Below, piece after piece: positions 22,761 to 32,368 of a stretch of DNA of 64,000 nt. Position numbers and translations under genes: made by a program. The stretch lies in contig NC_066568.1 in the NCBI RefSeq assembly GCF_024679095.1, positions 7,974,969-8,038,968 of the forward strand, read 5' to 3'. Positions within the stretch are counted from its first letter, which is position 1, and each line of letters opens with the position of its first letter. The notes beneath the pieces were generated by a model. It did not search any database. It saw nothing but the letters and a program-made list of their open reading frames with translations, and was not told the origin of the DNA. The stretch comes from Eriocheir sinensis. Lineage: Eukaryota > Arthropoda > Malacostraca > Decapoda > Varunidae.

Positions 22761-22779
22761 AGGCGGCAATAGGGTATCT

Positions 22780-23420
22780 GGACACCTCTCCTCCCGAAAT
22801 TGACCTCTCTTTTTGGCCACTCCTCTGTACTCTATTCAGGAGCAGTAAGTTTGTGTAGTTTCAGGGGTTACAGGTTACCTGTCTCCTTACTGCACCCACA
22901 CCTCACTGCCACCTGTCATCCTCGTCCATGTAGCTAGCCAGTCTACTCTTAAACAAGCTATCGTCCCTGCACTCACTATGTGATTGCGGAGTCTATTCCA
23001 TTCTCCCACCACCCTATTACTAAACCAATGCTTGCCTATTTCTCTCCTAAATCTATACTTTTCTAATTTAAATCCATTACTGCGTGTTCTATCCTGCTGG
23101 CTAATTATCAGTACTTTACTTATATCGCCTTTGTTGTAACCCTTGACCCATTTGAATACTTCTATCAGATCTCCCTGCACTCTTCGTCTTTCTAGTGAAT
23201 GTAAGTTTAGATGTTTCAGCCTATCTTGATATGGGAGGTTCCTCAGCCCCTGAATCATCTTGGTCATCCTCCTCTGAACTGCTTCTAGCAAGTTGATGTC
23301 CATTCTGTAGTGTGGGCACCAAAACTGGACAGCATAATCTAAGTGTGGCCTAACTAACACTAAATAGAGTCTGAGGATGACCTCTGCACTCCTGTTGGTT
23401 AAAAGCCTCTACCCCTGCTC
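22780..23420 (-). pseudogene. CR1-like LINE, C-terminal RT part
   Basis: The - strand frame 22887-23360 reads LVRPHLDYAVQFWCPHYRMD, INLLEAVQRRMTKMIQGLRN, RDRLKH-like and DLIEVFKWVKGYNKGD blocks, and a WFSNRVVGEWNRLRNH block. The 3'UTR (GTAGTTTCAGGGGTTACAG) continues to about 22780. It nearly duplicates the 39-kb copy and stands head-to-head with the + strand fragment to its left. Confidence 0.8.
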
Positions 23421-23559
23421 CCCTGTTAGCCCTATTACATTGCTTCCTCCTTTTTTTTGGTCAAGTTCACTAACAGGATAAATCCCTCCCTTCTTCCATA
23501 ACACTATCGATCTGTATTCGCTGGAGTCTAAACTATACCCCGTGTAATGGGTGTGTACT

Positions 23560-23608
23560 ACTACTAGTAGTGTACTAGTACACTACTACTGTAGTAGTAG
23601 TAGTAGTA

Positions 23609-23659
<51 letters not shown>

Positions 23660-23716
23660 CATTATTATTATTATTATTATTATCATTATTATTATCATTA
23701 TTATCATTATTATCAT
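23560..23716. repeat. (CTA)n/(ATT)n microsatellites
   Basis: TACTA/GTAGTA units at 23560-23610, then a long ATT run with ATC interruptions. Confidence 0.9.
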
Positions 23717-24069
23717 CACGACCAACAACAACTGAGTCCGCCGCCACAATTCACCTGACAGACAATTAAGTAAAGATTAAAATGATACAGTAAAATTCTA
23801 CTAAGATAAACACGATCTGGAAATAATAAAAAAATAAAATAAATAAATAAAATATAATAAAATAAATTAATAAAAATAAAATAAATATAAATATTTTTTT
23901 ATTTATAAAACTGACAGCAAAAGTCAGTTCAATTAAGGCGTGACCAATATCCGCTTTGAATTAAGCAATTCCTAGCCCGCCCTGACCGCACCCCAGCGCC
24001 CTCCTTCAAAACCACTCTCCCCCGTGCCTCTCACTCCCGTTCCCCCACGGCCTCAGTTGACCCGCCGAC

Positions 24070-24199
24070 ATGGACACAACAGCACCTTCGCCCTCTTCAG
24101 TAATGGCCGTCACGCTAATCCTCCTCCTTCGCCTCCTGCTGTGTCTCCTCTCTGAAGGTCGTGCGCGATGTCTTGGAAATGGAAGAAAAGGTACAGATT

Positions 24200-24261
<62 letters not shown>

Positions 24262-26104
24262 TGTAACGAAAGGAAAAAGTGAACAGACCAGTAAATAAGC
24301 TCGGCAAAAGGTAAAGGTGGAAGCATATATACGCCATAGCCGCGTGGTGGCGCTGCTCAGCTCCGTCCTGATGGCCCTTTAACCCTGCGGGGAGAGAACG
24401 CATATTCGACGCGTCCTCCGCAGGGCCGTAATTTCTGTGGGGTCTAATGCATGGGGCTATAGCAACGTTTTCTATATAGCCATTACTCATGTTAATTTCT
24501 CCGATATTTTTGCTTGCCTTGTTAAAATTCCCCGGCATATAGCAACAATCAATTTATAATTTTCAGCAAAGATCATTGTCTCGCTCTATTTTTTTACATT
24601 TTCACTAAATTGAATAATCATTTACATAGTTAAATGTATCCTCAAAATGCAAAATGCCAAATTTCAAAAAAAAAAAAAAAGCTGCTGCTCTTTGCTCTTC
24701 TTCGCCACTCTCCTCACTCCCCCACTCACCCTCTAGGATGCCCTCTTGGGTGCCCCCCAAAAAAAAAAAGAGCCAAAATTACGGGCTTGTTCCGTGGAGC
24801 GTGTCTGGCTACGACTCCGCGGGCCCGGGCAGTCGGCATGCAACCCACCCATTTTTCATCCTCCCTTTCGGGTTGGTCGATAAATGGGTAGGCTACCTGG
24901 GGAAACCTGGAGAAGGTAAACTGGCAATCCTGGATATCCCATTGGTTATAACCCCTTCAGCCTCAAAGGCCCAACGGTTCGGAGATGAGCACCGCAGCCA
25001 CGCGCAGCTATAGCGTATGCACCCACCTTTACCTTACCATTATAACATCCGGGTCACCACAGCTTGCCTTTTCCCGGCATCCACAGGTACTACCCATGTG
25101 TCGACCAGTCCGAAAGGGAGGATGAACAGCTGTATGGACTGCCACGATGACTGCCCCGACTGGGATTCCAACAAAAGCCCGCAGGTTCGTAATTAGGGAC
25201 GCTACATAACCACTACACCGCTGATTAATCTAGTCATATAATAATCATAATAATCTTCTTAATACGTAGTGATTCTTTGATAATTTGCCTCCTTCCAGAG
25301 CCAACCACCACCAACAGCAGTGTTATTACCAAGCCAAGCCCAAACCTTAGCAACCGTCGCAGTCACAACGCTTCTTACCAACTCATCGAACCAAGCACTC
25401 CATACATACCCGTCGATTCTTACCTACCCACCACTCCTTACATACCCATCCCTTCCTACCAACCCACACCGAACCCACCCACCCCTTCGAGCACACCCAG
25501 CGATCCCTACCTACCTGCGGGCCCAAGAACGAGAACAAGAGATATCAACGGGCACTCATCACCGTCCCAACCTTCGCCGTCCGTCAGAGTCTACTGCACG
25601 ATATTCTACCCTACGAGACACCCACGATGGCGGAGATTCTACAATTCTTCCACGGTTATGGTGTTTTGGGAGTGTATACAAAGTTCGTTCCTGTCCTGCG
25701 CTCTAGTCCTGACGAGAGCTTTCCCCGGATCAAGACGGTTCAACCTCCACGACCGGTTCTTCACCTTTCCAACGGAGATGGCGTATGGCACAGCGATGGG
25801 AATGCTTTGCGAAGTGTTGGGGCGTAGTGCGAGAGAGGAAGATATGGAGGTGTTATTCTATGTAAGGGGTGGCGTGATGCCGGAACCGAGTGAGAGTTTG
25901 CGTGCGGTTGTGGAACGACATGCCGATTCTAATGGCGTTCTGCAAGTTATCTATGTAATATCGATCTTCAGGGGCCTCTTCTGTCGCTACCGCCACCTCC
26001 ACTACCAACATCATCCCCAACGCCATCACCAGTCCCGCCACCCCCGCTACCCCAATCGCTGCAACCACCACCAGCAGAACGTGGACGAGTGTTATGTATC
26101 ATGA
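24070..26104 (+). CDS. Unrecognised secreted or membrane protein, two exons, 308 aa
   Basis: I read exon 1 as 24070-24190 (ATG, then AAAAG|GTACAG) and exon 2 as 25299-26104 (after CCTTCCAG). Both sides are phase 1 and the joined frame is exactly 309 codons with the TGA stop. The N-terminus has a signal or anchor sequence (MAVTLILLLRLLLCLL). Residues about 42-140 are Pro/Ser/Thr-rich (YIPVDSYLPTTPYIP, PTPNPPTPSSTPSDP), like a mucin-type stalk. The rest has FNLHDRFFTFPTEMAYGTAM, REEDMEVLFYVRGG and SESLRAVVERHADSNGVLQV. The last 55 residues are His/Arg-rich in this frame, while the neighbouring frame there reads Ser/Thr/Ala-rich; a second frame is also plausible at 25600-25760, so a frameshift or extra exon is possible. 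No known family was recognised. Confidence 0.45.
24202..24260. repeat. (GT)n microsatellite just inside the intron
   Basis: About 29 GT units start 12 bp after the proposed 5' splice site at 24191. Confidence 0.95.
24308..24400 (-). mobile_element. SINE fragment (family of 31747-32028)
   Basis: Its complement carries GAGCAGCGCCACCACGCGGC and a GCTATAGCGTA-like motif followed by CACCTTTACC, as in the related copies. Confidence 0.4.
24775..25040 (+). mobile_element. SINE copy, + orientation
   Basis: Contains GGTTGGTCGATAAATGGGTA, CCTGGGGAAACCTGGAGAAG and GATGAGCACCGCAGCCACG, ending CACCCACCTTTACC. It matches the complement of the full copy at 31747-32028. Confidence 0.6.
25041..25235 (-). mobile_element. 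SINE copy, - orientation, head of tRNA-like region
   Basis: The complement reads AGCGGTGTAGTGGTTATGTA (A-box-like) and a TGGAATCCCAG B-box region. It forms an inverted pair with the copy to its left inside the intron of the 24-26 kb gene. Confidence 0.5.
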
Positions 26105-26226
26105 GTGTGTGATGACTGGTTGATAAGTTAGTTCAATGGAAGATGTTACGTATTTCAAGGCAGACAAATAGGTGGGTAGTTAGAGGTGTCACTTATTCCT
26201 AGATAGTTAGGTGTTGATATTTAGGA

Positions 26227-26338
26227 AGTGACGCCACTATAAAAAATTGCCTGCGCCATGACAGGCTTGGGCCGACCACCAGCTAGACCCCTGAAGAAAA
26301 CCTACAGGCGCTATAGGCTGAGATGTTAAAAAAAAAAT
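26227..26338 (+). mobile_element. SINE-like element, second copy
   Basis: Matches 21454-21558 (CATGACAGGCTTGGGCCGA, CCTGAAGAAAACCTACAGG) and ends in a run of A's. Confidence 0.5.
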
Positions 26339-26572
26339 AGTTAAAGGAAGTAATTTATTTCAAGATCAATAGATATCTAGCCAAATCGAGAAATAAATTT
26401 ATTCTTTGACAGACAAGTGGATATGCAGAGGAAAGTGTGATGTATTTCGTGATAAATAATGATAGATAGCAAGGGGAACGTGAGAGGGCCGGCTGGCTGC
26501 AAGCTCGGTTCTCGCTCGTCTCTGCAAGGTGACGCACACCACACTCACACACACACACCACTCCGGTGTGTG

Positions 26573-26800
26573 TGTGTGTGTGGTTAAAGCTCTGCTCTGT
26601 TAGGCTTTGTGGCCTGGCAGGCGAATGTTCGAGCCCTGCTCAGGCCTGGGATTATTCCACGGACAGGGGAGCAGTTGCTGTCCCCCTTTGAGAAAGTGGG
26701 ATGGGGTGTGTGGTGTGTGAAGGTCCCGGCAGTACCTAGAGATCGTCTATAAGGAACTTGCTGGCGATGACGAGCCCAGCTCGTGATCAGGCCGTGGATG
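26573..26800 (+). mobile_element. tRNA-derived SINE, copy 1 of a tandem pair
   Basis: The tRNA-like head has GGTTAAAGCTCTGC (A-box region) and GCGAATGTTCGAGCCCTGC (B box). The body then includes GAAGGTCCCGGCAGTACC. It is not a functional tRNA because the acceptor stem cannot be drawn. Confidence 0.6.
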
Positions 26801-26814
26801 AATTACTCACACAC

Positions 26815-27050
26815 ATCGCTCCGGTAGTTCAGCGGTTAAGCTCTGCGCTATACCAGGCTTCGCGCGTTCGCAGCCTGGCGGGCGAAGGTTCTAGCACCGC
26901 TCAGACCGGGGATTTTACCGCTGTCAAGGAATGGTTACGATCCCCCCTTGAGCAAGGGGAACGGGGTATGGTGAGTGAAGGTCCCGGGGGGCCGTCAGTA
27001 CCCACAGACTGACTATAATCAGTCTTGCTCTAATCGGGAGCAAGTCTCCT
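26815..27050 (+). mobile_element. tRNA-derived SINE, copy 2 of a tandem pair
   Basis: The head reads CGGTAGTTCAGCGGTTAAGC with B box GCGAAGGTTCTAGCACCGC; the body includes GAAGGTCCCGGGGGGCCGTC. It is the better preserved of the two. Confidence 0.6.
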
Positions 27051-27348
27051 TAGACCTGACCGTCGCCCACACACGAACAAACCGCCCTGAACCGGACTTT
27101 GACCTGACCGGAAAAATCTATGCAGCCCACCTGAACTTGCCCAAGCCTCAAGCCACAGTACACGCACAGTGTGGCCTGTACAGCGGCAGCCCAGCATGTT
27201 TCGGCAGCAGGACGGACTGACCTGACCGTGTGTGCCCACCTTGATGATTATTGGAAGAGACGGATGAAGGTGATCGATACATTTCATCATAAACAATTAG
27301 AGGTGTGATATATTTTGTGATAAATAATTAGATGAATAGAGAGCAAAA

Positions 27349-27349
<1 letters not shown>

Positions 27350-27386
<37 letters not shown>
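27350..27386. repeat. (GT)n microsatellite
   Basis: About 18 GT units. Confidence 0.95.
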
Positions 27387-27387
<1 letters not shown>

Positions 27388-27714
27388 CTGACCTCTTCAG
27401 CAACACAAACGCAACCCTTAATGAACGTTCCTACATTGTTTGGTTTTAAATGAACAACAAAAGACATGCCAAAGACAGGGAAATATCGTATCGATCTCGT
27501 TTAAAAAAAAAATGTTAATGAGTGCTAATGACGGCTATATATTATTGTTATTTATTTGTATAGTCTATTTGATTATGTAGTGGTTTTATACAAGTTCGGA
27601 TTCGGAAATGTACGGGTATAAAAAAAAGATAACAGTAAAATAATTTTGTTAAATTTGAATATTCGTATTTTTTATTGTCTCCATTCATATCCACTTCTTT
27701 CGTTTACCACTAAT

Positions 27715-27717
<3 letters not shown>

Positions 27718-27770
<53 letters not shown>
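27718..27770. repeat. (TC)n microsatellite
   Basis: About 26 TC units. Confidence 0.95.
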
Positions 27771-27773
<3 letters not shown>

Positions 27774-29220
27774 AGAATGACGGAATGAGAGGAAAAGAAG
27801 CAAGTTAAGTAACCCAATGATGTCTTTTCCTAGTTACATTATATCACGACCAACGAGAAAAAAAATAACCCAACGAGTCTTTCCCAGGTTAAGTATTTCC
27901 ATCGGTACATCAATTTAAATCGATTCGCCTCGTTCGTTCCTCTCCCCTCCCATTACCATCTCTTCCTCCTCCTCCACGTAGATACCATTAAAGCAAAATT
28001 ATAACGTCACACAAGTCAAATAACGCATAATATCACATAAAAACAACATAATCAGCTTCGAATCACAAACAAACCCTGAAATGAGATGATTCGAAACAGT
28101 GTGTGCTTTCTCGTCCTTCTCTTCTTCCTCCTCGTACAATTAAAGCAAGAATATAACGTCACACAAGTCAAATAACGCATAATACCACACGAAAACAACA
28201 TAATCAGCTTCAAAATGCATAAACCAACCTTGAAATGAGATGCTTCGAAACTCCAACCCCTCAGGCCAATGGAAGGAGTATATCTCACCCACTCGTATCC
28301 TTTTCGCTCATTACATGCAGAATACAGCAAATTTCGGGGCTTACCTGGGTGCAAAGTGTTCTCGGATGATTCACGGTGCTGTCCATGTAAGGTGAAGCCA
28401 CAGGGATGCAGGTGGACGTGAAAAAATGGCAATAAAATGAAGGAAGTCACCGAGATCTCACACCTTCGCCATGAAACTCCGCCATTGTGACCAGATAAAA
28501 GTTATACACCTTGAGTTCACATAATTTACTGTTTAATATTTCCTAATCTGCTTGCCATTGCGTTTTTTTCATCACATGGAATTAAATCATAATAGTTTTT
28601 TTTAGTAATGAAAAGTACAATAGTAGAAAAATATACGCAAAGTTCACATATATTGTTAAATACCTAATATTTCTTTAATCTGTTTGTTTTATTACATTTC
28701 TTAGCACATAAAATTGAACCTATAATAGTCTTGTATATTAATGGAAGCTCTAATAACAGGGAGTGACAAATTCAACAGTAACAGAATGGAGCTGAATTAT
28801 ATTACACTGGACTGATGCAAAACAGATTTATACTTAACATTATTATAGACATATTTTAAACTATTATAGACAAAAGTTGATTGAAAGAAATGACGTTATT
28901 GCCCAAAATAGATGAATGGTGAGTCTATTGCGCCGAACCATCAGTGGACCGAACTAGCTAAAGCACTTCTCTCTTTTATTACATACAGTATAATGAAAAA
29001 AATGAATCCCTTAAACCAAATAATCATCAATAAGTAAGAAAAAGAACTTATTAAGGACCAACAATAAGATAATCACAATGAGAAGCCGAACTAGCTAAAA
29101 CACTGATCTCTCTTTTACACACACAGCACAGCATAAAACAGACAAATCATTTAAACAAAACACACGTTAATAGTCGAAAAGGGAACTTACTAAAGACTGA
29201 TATAAGAAAAAAGTCTAATG
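27771..29220. other. A/T-rich intergenic DNA with two direct duplications
   Basis: About 105 bp around ATAACGTCACACAAGTCAAA is duplicated (about 27993 and 28143). A second duplication of about 130 bp begins at CCGAACTAGCTAAA (28952 and 29086). The complement at 28465-28488 has CAATGGCGGAGTTTCATGGC followed by GAAGGTGTGAG, which could be a start codon plus 5' splice site, but nothing supports it further. No gene is called. Confidence 0.5.
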
Positions 29221-29257
29221 TTATGAACCGAAATCGACCCTCGCCGAAGTTGTCAAT

Positions 29258-29354
29258 CAGCTGTGAAAAGGCTCGTCTCACCTGGAATTTCCTGTGGGCG
29301 CCTAATTACCTCACCTGTGGGCGGCTAATTACCCCGGGGACGACGCGGCAGGTG
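29258..29354. promoter_or_regulatory. Candidate regulatory module: paired TAATTA and E-boxes
   Basis: In a GC-rich island within A/T-rich DNA lie CAGCTG (29258), CACCTG (29279 and 29312), CAGGTG (29349) and TAATTA (29303 and 29326). The two TAATTA sites sit in a 21-bp near-repeat (CCTGTGGGCGSCTAATTACC). Homeodomain and bHLH/zinc-finger sites are the natural reading. Function is inferred only. Confidence 0.3.
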
Positions 29355-29495
29355 CTGGGGGGGTGGCTGTGTCTGGGGAATAAGTTAATGGCTCTAATAA
29401 TTAAAGGAGTACGAGGGAAATTATATTAATCACCGCCATCAAAGCTTCGTTATTTCTCCTGTAGTGAATATTAGGGGCGGGCGGGACCCTGTGTA

Positions 29496-30240
29496 GGTAC
29501 CCGGGTTGTAGAGTACCAAGTAGCCAGTCTGGTACCCGGGTTGTGGAGTACCAAGTAGCCAGTCTGGTACCCGGGTTGTGGAGTACCAAGTGCCCAGTCT
29601 GGTACCCGGGTTGTGGAGTACCAAGTAGCCAGTCTGGTACCCGGGTTGTGGAGTACCAAGTGCCCAGTCTGGTACCCGGGTTGTGGAGTATCAAGTGCCC
29701 AGTCTGGTACCCGGGTTGTGGAGTACCAAGTGCCCAGTCTGGTCCCCGGGTTGTGGAGTACCAAGTAGCCAGTCTGGTACCCGGGTTGTGGAGTACCAAG
29801 TAGCCAGTCTGGTACCCGGGTTGTGGAGTACCAAGTAGCCAGTCTGGTACCCGGGTTGTGGAGTACCAAGTAGCCAGTCTGGTACCCGGGTTGTGGAGTA
29901 CCAAGTGCCCAGTCTGGTACCCGGGTTGTGGAGTACCAAGTAGCCAGTCTGGTACCCGGGTTGTGGAGTACCAAGTAGCCAGTCTGGTACCCGGGTTGTG
30001 GAGTACCAAGTAGCCAGTCTGGTACCCGGGTTTTGGAGTACCAAGTAGCCAGTCTGGTACCCGGGTTGTAGAGTACCAAGTAGCCAGTCTGGTACCCGGG
30101 TTGTAGAGTACCAAGTAGCCAGTCTGGTACCCGGGTTGTGGAGTACCAAGTAGCCAGTCTGGTACCCGGGTTTTGGAGTACCAAGTAGCCAGTCTGGTAC
30201 CCGAGTTTTGGAGTACCATGTAGCCAGTCTGGTACCCGGG
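29496..30240. repeat. 35-bp minisatellite, about 21 copies
   Basis: The unit begins GGTACCCGGGTTGTGGAG and continues TACCAAGTAGCCAGTCT. Variants are TAGCC/TGCCC, TTGTGG/TTTTGG and TTGTAG. Each unit has the palindromes GGTACC and CCCGGG and a GGTAC/GTACC hairpin. All three frames of the - strand stay open over most of the array. Confidence 0.98.
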
Positions 30241-30699
30241 GCAAACTTGGATTGTCGGGTATCGTGATGGGTATTTTCTGTAATACTATGATACGGCAAG
30301 CAGGCGGGTATAGAGTACAGATGTGCGTTGCATGATTTCATTGTCCAGAATACAAAAAAATATATTAAGTGTTTCCTTGCAAAAAAAAAATCTGATGTAA
30401 TTTAAGTGGAAGAAGAAATAGTGGACAATTTACGGCTTAACCCAACCATCGATTTTCTTATGTGGTTCATGTTTTTCTGGTGATAGATGTAGTGAACTGC
30501 ACAATTTTGTTCCTCATTTCCGTCGCAAATGTCTTCTTTTCGAGTTATGCCTCTTTCAATTTATGCCTATCCAGGGTAACCCACGCGCTGATACTCACCC
30601 TCTCTGTAATCGTCACAACTTTGGTCCCGGGATCACCACGCGTTGGCGGGTATGTGTTTCTGATGGATATCGGGTAAATACTGGTCTCGGTTACCCGTA

Positions 30700-30740
30700 C
30701 CCACAATTACCCCAAATCCCGTACTTAGCCCATCCCTAGT
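30700..30740. mobile_element. Possible hAT-type right terminus
   Basis: The complement reads TAGGGATGGGCTAAGTACGG, then a GGGTACGGGT region, resembling hAT ends rich in GGGTA. The matching left end was not found; the minisatellite unit (GGTACCCGGG) may derive from it. Confidence 0.25.
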
Positions 30741-30904
30741 GAATATCAGGTTGGAGTGGCGATCGAGCGTGTCTTTAAAGGGGTCATTTGTGTTGCTCTG
30801 GACTGCTAAACCTGGGAGCTTGTTACCTTCCTGTGCAATAATGTTAATGAAGAAAAATGGTGCAGACTGAGTTTGTTTGTTTATGCTTTTACCTTCATGA
30901 ATAT

Positions 30905-31090
30905 CACTTATACTTTAATGAATATCACTTCTAATTTACATTCATCCTGTTATAAATATCACTTCTAATTTACACTTCTACTGTTATTAATATCACTTCT
31001 AATTTACACTTCTACTGTTATTAATATCACTTCTAATTTACACTTCTACTGTTATTAATATCACTTCAAATTTACACTTCTCCAATGAAT
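30905..31090. repeat. 34-bp minisatellite, about 5 copies
   Basis: The unit contains AATATCACTTCTAATTTACA and CTTCTACTGTTATT; the outer units are degenerate. Confidence 0.85.
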
Positions 31091-31459
31091 ATCAAGTAGA
31101 AGGAAGTGGTGGTCGAGCTTGTTTTCAAAGGAATCAGTTTGCTGCACTGGACTGCCAAAGGGGGGAAGCTTGTTCCATTCTCGTGCAATAACATTAATGA
31201 AAAGCTTAGCGCAGTCTATATTTGTCGACACTTAAGTTCTGTTCCACTATCTCCTATTCAGGAAGTGTCATCGACGTAAACAATTTGGGTTTTTCCACAT
31301 TCGTAAAGCCACTGAGTAATGTGAAGTACTTAATCAGTTTTCCTCGGAGGCAACGTTTCTCAAGACAGCTTAAAGAATGAGAGCCTTTCGTCCTAAGGTT
31401 TGTTGCGCGATGAAGAGATTGTCACTGCTGCCCTATATAGAACACCTTCTAATCTAGCA

Positions 31460-31708
31460 ATGTCCCTTGTGTGGTGTGGAGACTAAAACTGTGTCCCTTG
31501 TGTGGTGTGGAGACTAAAACTGTGTCCCTTGTGTGGTGTGGAGACTAAAACTGTGTCCCTTGTGTGGTGTGGAGACTAAAACTGTGTCCCTTGTGTGGTG
31601 TGGAGACTAAAACTGTGTCCCTTGTGTGGTGTGGAGACTAAAACTGTGTCCCTTGTGTGGTGTGGAGACTAAAACTGTGTCCCTTGTGTGGTGTGGAGAC
31701 TAAAACTG
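31460..31708. repeat. 31-bp minisatellite, 8 copies, inside a LINE
   Basis: The unit contains GTGTCCCTTGTGTGGTGTGG and AGACTAAAACT, nearly identical in all copies. It corresponds to one copy in the LINE reading frame (complement ...TCTCCACACCACACAAGG). Confidence 0.97.
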
Positions 31709-31746
31709 CACTGCATATTCCAAGTGAGGCCCGACTAACCTAAGAT

Positions 31747-32028
31747 AAAGGTAAAGATGGGTGCATACACTATACCTGTGCTCATCTCCGTCACATTGGC
31801 CCTTGAGCCTGTGGCGGAAAAAAAAACATCATCCCAGGACACGGCCAGTGTGACACCCGGGTTACCACAGTTTACCTTCCCCAGGTTCCCCAGGTACCCA
31901 TTTATCAACCAGCCCAAAGGAAGGACGAAGAGCTGGGTTTGCTGCACGCCGATTACCCAGGCCAGGATTCAAATCTGGGTCCGTGAATTTGTAGCTAGGC
32001 ATTCTATCCACTGTACCACAAAGGCTTG
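31747..32028 (-). mobile_element. tRNA-derived SINE, full-length
   Basis: The complement starts with GTGGTACAGTGGATAGAATG (A box) and GGATTTGAATCC-like B box sequence (CAGATTTGAATCCTGGCC). The body is GGTTGATAAATGGGTACCTG, CCTGGGGAAGGTAAACTG and GATGAGCACAGGTATAGTG, ending CACCCATCTTTACC. Confidence 0.7.
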
Positions 32029-32220
32029 TAAATTGGTACTATATCTATATTACATTTTTATTCTTGAATGAGAAGTTCCTATTAATAAAACCAACACTGT
32101 TCCCATTATTTGCTTAAAAAGAGAGAGAACATTCTAAACTAATATAGCTACACCAAACTTTAATTCCTATACATTATTATTTGGTCTTACTGTTTCAGAG
32201 GTGCAAGGGACTGGGCAGGA

Positions 32221-32347
32221 TAAAGAGAGAGAGAGAGAGAGAGAGAGAACATAAAACTAACATAATATACCAGGTTTCTTAGTTAACAGTCACCCCTCTC
32301 GCTAAGCCTTAAATTTCCTCACATCATCCTCTTCCTCACCATTTCAG
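32221..32347. repeat. Short (GA)n run and intron end before FBXW5 exon
   Basis: GA units at 32225-32250. TTTCAGAGGTGCAAGG...GGGCAGGATAAAG at 32195-32224 resembles the acceptor and start of the first coding exon (TTTCAGAGGATCCAGC...GGGCAGGATGG), perhaps an old local duplication. Confidence 0.4.
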
Positions 32348-32368
32348 AGGATCCAGCGGCCGGGCAGG

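Larger units (their letters stand above)
30738..31740 (-). pseudogene. CR1-like LINE fragment with minisatellite expansions
   Basis: On the - strand, 31700-31740 reads RLVGPHLEYAVQF. The 31-bp repeats encode the SPHHTRDIA region, then RLEGVLYR, DERLSFFKLS and a KLFTSMT-like region in shifted frames. The segment 31083-31205 is partly duplicated at 30738-30850, with a 34-bp repeat in between. Confidence 0.7.

Noticed and set aside
26573..27050. Possible tRNA genes
   Set aside because: A and B boxes are present but no acceptor or anticodon stems can be drawn, and the units have SINE bodies.
28440..28490. Possible start codon plus donor (ATGGCGGAG...GAAG, then GTGTGAG) on the - strand
   Set aside because: Only a short match; no following exon with coding character was found.
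29496..30240. CRISPR-like array or coding gene for repeated protein
   Set aside because: Units are contiguous 35-mers with no spacers, in an animal genome; long frames follow from absence of stops in the unit.
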